Part shown: piece by piece, positions 43,198 to 54,200 of the stretch | How positions within the stretch are numbered: the stretch's first letter is position 1 | Layout of the letters: each line of letters opens with the position of its first letter | Origin: Halisarca cf. caerulea | Lineage: Eukaryota > Porifera > Demospongiae > Chondrillida > Halisarcidae | Direction: 5' to 3' | DNA: 64,000 bases | Assembly: GCA_963170055.1 (NCBI GenBank) | Contig: CAUJGJ010000287.1 | Span: 150,701 to 214,700 of the forward strand | Notes under the pieces: generated by a model | Told to the model about the DNA's origin: nothing | What the model saw: the letters and a program-made list of their open reading frames with translations, nothing else | Database searches by the model: none | Translations under genes and position numbers: made by a program

Positions 43198-46100
43198 TAT
43201 ATACATGCACAGTGCAATAAACATGAATGTTGACATTCAAGAAAATTACTTGACATTTTTGTCCAAAATAGGATTCTTCATTGCATTAAGTTCGGATTTC
43301 TACCAGGAGGAAGAAGAAGAGGGAGGTGTTGATGTGACTGTGGTAGTGAGAAGATTGGGAAATGTACCGATTACTGTTTCTCAACCAGTTGATTTCACTT
43401 TGAGTATTTGGACAGATGGAGTTGACAATCCTGTTGAAGGTACTGTATAATGGAGAGTGTTGCTAGTGTGTCCACTCTTTTGAAACAAGATGAATGAAGG
43501 TAGAAATGAGCAGAATTGTTGATATATCAGCTTGTGTCACTCTCATTTGGCTAACAGGAAGTTCCCCCACTATAGTACACATAATTAATGTAGTTGAACG
43601 GAGTTAGCCCACATCCGCAGTGGGCCACACCCTCCTATCTGAGAAGAGGTAGTAAAGCTTTGTATATAGCACATGTGTACTAAGTTGTCTGAAAATCGCA
43701 CCTCCACACCCAAGTCACGACCAGGGATTATTGGCAGCCTGAGTGTATATAAGTTGTAGGTCCACACCCCCAGTTTCCAAGAAGGGGTTCATTATAGGAT
43801 TTATCTTTCTAACGACAGGCCTAGGCATACTAGTGGTAGTGATAAGTAATAGGACATGACTGCATGGGGTGGGATGTACACGCTCCACTTATGATGCCAT
43901 ACATACATACATACTGTATTGCTGAGTGGTCACTGGAGGATATTGGTATTATCAATATATTATCATAAAGAATATTATCATAAATGATGTTTTCAATGCA
44001 CATCCTAGGCAATGTTCAGCATTTTATGTGGGTAATGAATGTAATGCAAGCACTGTTGAGCTACTCATACACTGTCAGGAAGTTATTACAGTAAAACCAC
44101 ACTATATAATCCAACACTCAGTGAAACCTGAGAATATTTATGATGTCGGATTAGGAGGTTGTCTGATTATGGAGTGCCTCATACCATATTCTACTACGGT
44201 GACTGTACATCATTAGATGGTTGGATTAAAGAGAATGTCGGATTGCAGAGGTGTTGAATTACAAAGGTTTCACTGTTTTTAATAAACTTCAACCAATTCT
44301 TCCACACACGAGTTGTAAACTCCTTATGTACTGTTGTATGTTCCTATTACCCACTTCCTTGAATTGTAGTCAAATATATACAACGTACACCCAGGCTCCA
44401 TGGGCCTGCTTCACCACAGTCCTGGGATCCGAAGTGGCTGATAACTACAATAATACATACATAAGTGTATACCTTCATGCATCACACACATCACGCGATA
44501 GATTGTATAAATATCCCTTCAGTAATAATACTGACATCTAATTTCGAAATAGATTGACTCACAGTGAATTTGTTCCAGTTGTGAATTTTGAAGTCTGTGA
44601 AGAATATCCACGTTAAAGTTTCTGTAGCATACATCAATCCAGTATAGTGTTCTTCAGAACAAGCAATGTCATCCACTCAGACTACTGGCTGAGCTATATA
44701 GCAAAACCGTTTCTCACTGTGGTTCCTGTAACTTGTCCCCTGGCTATCAGGGTATGGAATAATAGTAGATGATAATGTACCACTGAAGACAAACTGTGCA
44801 CATTAATTTTTATAGCTGTCTGTCATCATCAACAGAAGTTTAACTGTTATGATCTGTTTATTATGTTTTTGTGAGCATGACAGTTGATATATACGTAGAT
44901 GACTATCCTACAATGCTATCAGGAGTGCGGGCATTGGGTGATGGCTTATATCTACACTTTTGATAGAAATTCGATAATTAAAGCACCTCTTTTTTGTAAG
45001 GAATGCATAGTTTCATTATTGACCACTAACTGTAAATGGTGCCAGCTTCCAGCTTGGGTGGGCAGCCCTGTGAATGGATAGCTGTTAAGTATATTATCAG
45101 TACTAAATAAGTTCATCCAAGTATATAGTGTAGTGGAGTAGGAAGATACTGTACATTAAATTGGAGGGGCCAGATTATGTGGGTACATTTGGCAACATAT
45201 TATGTATTATTCACTTTAGTGATAATAATCATAAAACGTATGAACATAATAATATAAACTATTGACAAATTCAGTTAAAATTAATGTTGAAATTGCCAGG
45301 GGGATCGACCTGGCCCCTCCTGTTATGTACTGTACCTTATTGGGGGACAGGCCCCTCCTGCTGATTTATTGGGGAGACCTGTCCCCCCCTGTTCCTACTC
45401 CACAGTAGTGTATCTGTTTAACCTGTTGTGAGTTATTTTTGACAATTAAGGCAAGGCAGTTTCTTTTTTTTGATGTTAATCGACAATGCTTGCACACCAT
45501 ACTCATTATGGACAGTTAAGCCGAGAGTAATTCGGTGCATGGTTTGATAATAATAATGCTAATATCTTTTTTAACTGGGTGGGCCATTCATTAGCCTGAG
45601 GCTACTCTTAAGGCCCCCAGTGTCCCACACACTTTCCTCACTCTCACCCACATGCCAGGGGCGTAGCCAGAAGAAAAATAAGGGGGTTTCTAAAACGGTT
45701 ATGGTTACGGGAGCTTATTTAACCTGGGGAGGCCTTTAGCCATAAAGGCTACTACTCTGATTGTGGACACATGGTGTACAAAAATAGTGGTATCATGAAC
45801 ATGTTGTACTATCATGACATTGTAGCATTTGCTTATACTGTAGCATGTGGTATCAACACTGTGGCCACATGCATGCAAGGAAACACCACAATCTGTAATG
45901 GTAGTTGGAAAGTGTGTCAGACAAGCTGGAAACACAAAGCACGCATGATTGTAGCAGTATTTGTTGTTATGTGCTCTCAGTAGAACCACACTGTGCAGGT
46001 GCATGCTAGGTGACAATTGGAGAGAAATGTTGCAATGGGATTAATTGTATGATTGACTAGCATACTGGTGGCTTCAGATTAAAAGGGATAGCTAATGAGG

Positions 46101-49100
46101 GGGGTTTCCTGGCAACCAGGAAACAATAGAGCTATACGCCCCTGCATGCATGCACACAATCAAATTGAATCAATATTTGTTTGGTGGCTATAGTAGGTCA
46201 TTCTCTGTTCAAGTCATTGATTGGTGGTAGGGGGGTGCAGGGAAAAACATGTCCCCCATCTTTATTGCTATCTTCATTGCTTAACTTCATTGTTCTGACC
46301 TACTGAACCACTGGGACCCCCCATTGATGCACGTATATATCACTAATCTCTTATGGTAAATATTGTTGTAGAAATTATACTCAAGAGATTAGGCAATTGA
46401 GGTGTCCGTAGTCCTTACATTGATGGCATTATTACAAATCAAAGACAAGCTATATAGCAAGGTTTCATTATGGGGACAACAGCTGCCCTCTTGAAAGTTT
46501 ATGCATGTGCTGTAACATACATGGAGGATGTACTAGTCGAGTCGTAAACCTACTATATGGGTCAAAATATACATAGATCCCACCTTGTAAAGCATATAGC
46601 TAAAACCAGTTGTTCTCTGCATGGGGGAGCACTACATTCTTTTACTGTGTCCCCTAACACTTTTCTAAATGACATCCTGACTAGTGTACATCGGTCACTG
46701 CCGACAAGTGTGTTTTATTTAATTAAAGCCATGTTTTTGTATTAATGGTAACTTATACATAATAAATGAAAGATGAGTATATTTATCTCATGCATTTCTC
46801 AATAACAATCTTCATCAGTGATTCATGTATTGTTCTACAATATGACTGTCTTTGCTTCATCCACTGCAGTTGGTGTGGACCTACCAAACATAACGTATAC
46901 CGGCTCCATACCTCCTGGACAGTCAAACACTTCTGTCAGAATACTCTTCACTCCTGATAATGTGTATGAGAGCATAGAAAAGTTTAAACTCTTATTGATG
47001 CCCAGTGACAACAGATACAATGTCATTCCTTCAGTACCCTCTGCAGACGTCCAAATTGCAAATGATGACAGTGAGTTGAAATGACTATAATAACAATATA
47101 CATATTAAATTGTTTGTACCAAATGCATCAGTGTCAGATAGAAGTGTATAAAATTATATTTTTCTACCTTGGATGTCCACTTGGTGGGATGTATGCATAT
47201 AAAGCACATGCGTATCTACTGTAACATGCAATACTGAACACTTCACAGCAGTGTTCAGTAATTATTATCATAATTATAATAAATATAGTGCTAGTATTTA
47301 TTGTTGTCCATTGATAGCAATTAATATGTGATATTTCTCACAATCAACTGCAGGTGTGACTATACAGTTCCCACAGAATCTAACTGTGCAAAAATCTGAT
47401 GGAGACTTAACTTTTGCATTATTAACAGAGCAAGAATACGAAGGGGAAATTTGTGTTTTTGTCAGAGCTAGAACTGCCTCAACAGCACAACTATCTGGTG
47501 ATCTCCAGCTTGCCACAGGTGACTTAACAAGGAGCATGTATATTTAATTTTGGAAGTTTTCCTTTACTCATGGATTGTGTGTAGACAGCTATGACCCTTT
47601 GAGCTGGTTTTGTTACATACTGTGGACAACACATATATGCTTGGTATTCATGTTATTCCATACAATGTGCCCATGAGATTGCAAGTTAGTGTATGATGTG
47701 TATGAGCCATAGTTGTGAATGCCAAAAATAAACATGCATGTTAATGGTTTTTAAACTTATTGTTGATCTTGAGGATTTGAGTAGTTGCGAAGTCCTCACC
47801 ATTCAATACTTGTACAAAATTGTACATATCTGTCACTTTCTCTTTCCTTTTCCAGCCAATGAAGACTTTATTCCAACTAGATCTGTAGTCTGCTTCAGAG
47901 ATAACTCTCATACATCAGAAAATTTCACAGTTCCCATTTTAGGAGCATCTGACAGCATTCCAGAATTCAATGAAGTGTTCAGTGTGGTAGTGGACCTAGG
48001 ACCTGAGTTTTATCCTGATTTCTTTAATCTACCAGACAGACCAGCCACTGTTATCATTGTGGATAGTGAGTTACCTTATTGAAGAATATTTGTTCCAAGT
48101 GTGTTTCTATTGTATATTACATGGATTCATGCTTAGTGGTCTCACTGCTTTAGCGGTCACCATTCAATAAATAACAGAGGAGTAATTATAGCTATGAAAA
48201 TCGCTGACTTTTAGACTTGCAATGTTAATAATTACATCGAGATGCTTATTCTTAGTACAGTCTAACATGAACTAGTTTTCTGCTAGTTCTAAGCCTATCA
48301 CTGACATTCTTTCCAAAATAAACATGTCAGTACACATTAGTTATGTATCTACAGTAATGTGATACATTAAAACTAAAACCATGAAATAGATGGAATTTTT
48401 TACTGTTGGGGTTTTATCTAGGAATAAAACATTGGTGGGGAACCTTCAGCACTACAGTGCATGCCAGCCATGCAAGATATGATCGTGTTTATTTTTATTG
48501 CACGTATGCATTGTATCTGTGTAGCAGGGTTTCTTTCAGGATAATGATCAAGGGGGGGGGGGGTGTAGGCAATAACAAACTATATATAATATATGGAAGT
48601 GAGCTAAAAAGGACATACATAGTATCCTACATGTCTATGAAGTGCAGTGATGTAAGGAGGTGCAGATATGTATGTGGTATTGTAGAGGTATATATGTAAG
48701 AAGGGCGGGGGGACTGGGGGTGTATGCTTCCCCAGGGCAAATTTGAGTGGATGTATGCTTCCCCAGGGCAAATTTGAGTGGGGGTATGCTTCCCCAGGGC
48801 AAATTTGAGTTCTTGGGTTATACAAGGTAACCTGTGCCATTTTGTATCATTCAAGGTTGATTTTGAGTCTCAAGTAGGACCTTCTCTTTAGTATTTGTAC
48901 TACAGTTGACATTTTTGGGGTGGAAACTTGCCCCCTCCCCCCACCAATGGATAGAACCCTGATCTGTATAGTAGATTTGTTATGCAGAGTACACTTGTGT
49001 TTATGAATGAGAATATGTCCATGTGTGACTTTTGTATGCATCTGTGTCTATACGTACTGCATGCTGTTCTCATATTGAACACATACATGCAGGTATTATG

Positions 49101-51165
49101 ATTTGCATGGAGTATATACTTATGGTGAACTTAGATCAATTTGTTCTCAAAAATTTGTATATACCTGCATGTCTTCGCAGCTTCTGATCCATACGTACTC
49201 CAGTTCTCTCAGTCTGAGTACAGAGTTGTTGAGGATACTGGAGGAATGGATGTCACTGCTACTGTAGACAGACCTCCAGCATTTGATATTCCGTTCACTG
49301 TAGTAGCCAGTGTCAGTGGAAGTGGACCAGAGTATGCCACACGTATGTATAGCAGGCATTTAATTTGCATGTTTTTACTTGATTCTGATTCAGTACTGTG
49401 TTTACACTTAATTATAAGCTTATCAGAGATGATGAAATCAGTGGTACGTATATATTAGGATCGTTTCTATGGTACAGTCACACTATTGTCAATATTAAAC
49501 CATGTTGAATAGCACCATCAATGCATTCGTGTACTTCTGTCAATGCCTGTGACTTTCTTTTTCCTTTGGTGTTTCAATGTTTCATTGACCATACATTTTG
49601 ATGTACTTGATTACTATAAAATACTATAATTTTATGTACATGTTGTATGGCATTGTATATACATAGAGTTTTTTGGATAGCACTACCACACAAGGCAAGC
49701 ATGTTTGGTTCATGAATACTCCGAATTTTGTTCATGTGTCTTGTTCTGGTGTGTTCATGTCAGGTTCATGTGTTATATAAGAGAAAGATTACCACGTGCT
49801 GACTATCAACGGCTACTTCCTAGCAGCACCAATGTACGTATCATATGGCCATAAGTTATGAAACTTAATGTGTAATAATTATGCAGAGGTTTGCAGAATT
49901 TAATTCCATGAAAATCTTTACATTAATTATACTTCTGAGTAAGCTGTTTTATTTACGAAAAGTAAGATCAAACTCAGCAATTTGGAATCCTTAAGTTTTG
50001 TGAAGCCACACAAATTATGGAAGTCTTAGATTAGAAAATATTTCGTATTTGTTTGTTATTCTGGACAATTGATTTCATCATTTTTAATAATTCATTTTTT
50101 TGTACTCACATGTAGTTACGAATGGCTTTCAAAGTGACATCTTGGGTACAGAGTGGAATGGTACTATTGTTAGTGGACAGGAAAATGCTACCTTCTCTAT
50201 TGATATTCTGGTGGACACTTTAGCAGAATTTGATGAACATTTCAGCACTACACTGATAGTACTGAGGAGCCCAAAACTGGCAGTTTCCAACCAAGATGGA
50301 AATGTAGCTCTTGTGGTCATTGAAGATGATGGTATGGTGACAATGTTTTGTTGTATTATGTGTACATGCATGCATGTCAGTGTTATTCCTTTTTTGTGGA
50401 ATATTCCCAGTAACTAAGTTTCGTGGATTGTCTGTAAAATAATAATAATATGTTCTTTGCTCCAAAATGTGTCCCCAATCATTAATTCCTGTTGGACAGT
50501 GTGCACTCGCATCTGATCTACTGTAGTTATATATTTTTTGCTGTATATGACTGTAATACTGTGTGATAAAATAATGGGCATGCAACCATGGAGATTCAAA
50601 TTTTGATATTGAGCAGATTGAATGTATTAAGTTGCCTACCTACCATTTGATCAAGTAGTAATGTTATGTTGTTAGAATTTTATTGGTTATTATAATAATG
50701 TAATATAGACTGTTTGATCGATACGTGATGAGCGATACAATTTTATTACACACCACATATATTATCAATACTCTTTAAGTTAGAAAAAAGTGCTGTCTTC
50801 TTTGTCACAGCATATTCATAAAAATGACCCCTGCATGTTTACTTGATTGTGCACCATCAGTAATGGGCTTGCATCCCTTGGAAAACATAATGCATAACAA
50901 TATTATATACTGTCCATTGGATTTTAATTTGTACTGTATTGTATATCTGTGTACATGTACAGATGAGGTAATGATCAAAGTTGACACAGAGGAAAGAAGC
51001 AGAGAAGGAGTGAATATGGTGCACAATATAACTTTCACTGCTGTGGGCTCTTTTGCTGTTCCTTTCTCTGTCAATGTCATGTTTATTGATGGGACTGCAG
51101 AGAGTAAGCAATATGCATACATGCATACACATGCATGTATGAACACACACATGCACGGATGCACG

Positions 51166-51250
<85 letters not shown>

Positions 51251-54200
51251 ACACACACACATACACACACACACTTCCTACATGTATGTAAACAGAACAA
51301 TTCAGGATCGACTGTATGTCCAAAATTAATGTACGTCAATCATTCAACTATGTGGTAAATGTGTAATAGTGCCTCGTGACCATCAGTGTAGTTCTCCTTC
51401 AAATGTTTCTGAAAAGACTCAGAAAGATAATATAATATTATAGCAAATAGCAATATCACCTGGTGTGCACATTGTGTGTGTACCAATGTGTTATAGAGCA
51501 TGAGTGTATAAAATTAGATTCCACTGTGTCAACGCATAATAATATTATATAATATTATATATATACAGTATATATATATATATACAATACGCATACATTA
51601 ATTGGTATTGCATGTATACGTATACACCATTTACTACATTCTCAAGTTTGTATAATTATAATTACTTCAATTGTATTATGCTTAACAGTACCATACAGCA
51701 CATGTATATAAAATGCATGCATCCAAATTGTGGTACATAATGTCATGTATATACTATGTGATCTTCACCTGTTATTAATAATTATCTGTCCATACTAGTA
51801 TGAAATGGACACAAAGCTACTGTTTGAAAATTTAATGAAAATGAATAGCAGTCTTTGGTTTTATTAGACTTTTGTAGAGAAGTGCAACTTTTCATAAGTG
51901 TGAACCTTTTCAGAATGAGCTAATATGAATGCAAAAATTTGATTTTCATTAAAATTTAAGTCCAGTGTCCATTGGAGATTTGCAGCATACCTGATTGCTC
52001 TGTATACTTGAAAAAAAGCTAAAATTACACTCATTGTTGTACTAAAGTGTTCCTGGCAATGTCTGAATATATCATAACTGCCATGCTTGTGATACACTTT
52101 TTAACTAAAATGGATGGATGATGGATCAATATAATATCATGCTGATCAAGGCCATTTTATAATTATTCAACAATAAGGTACTCATATAGTACTAATGTTC
52201 TCCTGGCAATGACCTTACACTTTATATAATTCCAATATCTGAATGCATCATAACTGCTGCATCTGTGATACATCATTAAACGTTTTAACATACAATCATG
52301 TCATGTAATTTGTTACAGAAGACCCTCTAATACAACATTCTTGCCAGTCTGACCATATACTAAGGACTACACTAAGAACACTTGGTAATCCAACAACCCC
52401 TTTAAAATTAATATGTCACAGAGTGTTAGATAATGGAGGTTACACTGTATTGATAATTCTAGTCAGGATTGGGATGTTTCTATATCTGTGCAGTATTTTG
52501 GGGATGTTTTTGTGAAATTAATCACTTAGTCTATCGTTCTCATTCCTTGTGAGCTCAGATGGATCTGACTATGATGGCACTCTGCAGAAAGTTACCTTTA
52601 CACCAAGTGATACAGTTCAGATTGTATCTGTGCCCATCTTGAATGATGATGAAAGAGAAGGAGATGAAAACTTTCGGTTCCTTTCCAAAGTAGCCTCCTC
52701 TGTTGGGTTGAGTGTAAACACAATACAAGCAATGGGAGTTGTGATAATCAGTGACAATGAAGGTAACCTCAATTACTTATACACGTAAATAATAAAAAAT
52801 TCCACTGTAGAAATTGTGTACTGACAGGGCTATAATGACAGGGCTATAAATAGCAGCCTGCCAACTGTCATTTCCAAACAAAACGTGAATGTGGCTGTAC
52901 TGAGAGCTGAGTCTCTATATATTATTGGATGTTATACAGTAACACGTTGAGCTGTTGTGCCAATCTCAAGCTGTAGTGCTAATAAAGATTCAATTATATG
53001 ATGTATGCATGTATGTATGTACATGTGAAATCTATGATGGTCAGAAAATGGCTGACCAATCTTCAAAATGCTATAATACAGCGTAATATAATGTAGTACA
53101 TACAGTAATGATAATAAATGTGCATGCATGATTATTATTCAGAAATTCAACTACTCCAGTGAAACCTTTCTAGTCTGTCACTCAATCAATGGGACTTGAA
53201 AAAGGGTTAGATTAGGAGGTTGCCAGATCACGGAGTGACTATGAACATGTACCTAATTTATTGACTCTATCTCATAAGATGCATGGTCAGATTAGAAGAA
53301 TGTCGGATTATTGAGCTGGTGTACATGCCCGATTGCAGAGGTTTCAGTGTCAGCAGTACATATAATTGAGATTTTTTATTGGATATACATTAATCACACT
53401 GAGTAGTTTTTCAAAAAATGGGGTATGAAGGTGCGTATTAGTATCATTGAGGGGATTTACACTACACGAATGTATGGTATGTGACTATTTTAGGCATATA
53501 ACACACTGCATGCCAGGACATTTCTGATAAAACTCTTTATAGTAAAAATTGCATGAGGAATATCTGCAGATTACACAGAGTGAGTGCATTTAAAAAGGAG
53601 GCAGGAAGCTCAGTAGAAGATTATTAAAAAGCATTGAATGGTGTTTATATACATGTATATGTAAATCATATTCCTTGACAGCAGTTTGTCTTTTTGAAGT
53701 AATATTTAGATGAAGACTGTTACTGAATATATTTTGTTTGTACTACCAAATAACATGATTATTAAGGCCAAATCCATTTTATAGCCATAAATGTGAGCTT
53801 TCTAGCCAAACCACCTCAAATCCTTACATCGGAAGGAAGTGTGATCACATTGGTAGTGGCTAGATGGGGAAAGATATCAAAAGAGATTTCTTTGGCAATC
53901 AGAGCAGACAAGCTGTTTTCAAATGCTGTTGAAGGTAACTAACACGTATGTCTGTTATTGAATGACTTTTTTGTATCTGCAATATAAGTTTGCATGCTGG
54001 TATATTTATATAATCTGCTGATAACAATAATGTTCCAAAATTAGACTCATCAATTTGAAAGTATGGATATAGACAATTAATTGCATGCATTAATTGGATC
54101 AGAACTTGTCATTAAAAATCTATATGTTGCATTGTGTACTGAGTTGTGTGCATGTTTTGATTGTGAGTGAATACAATGGATGCATGAATTTAATCTCGTT

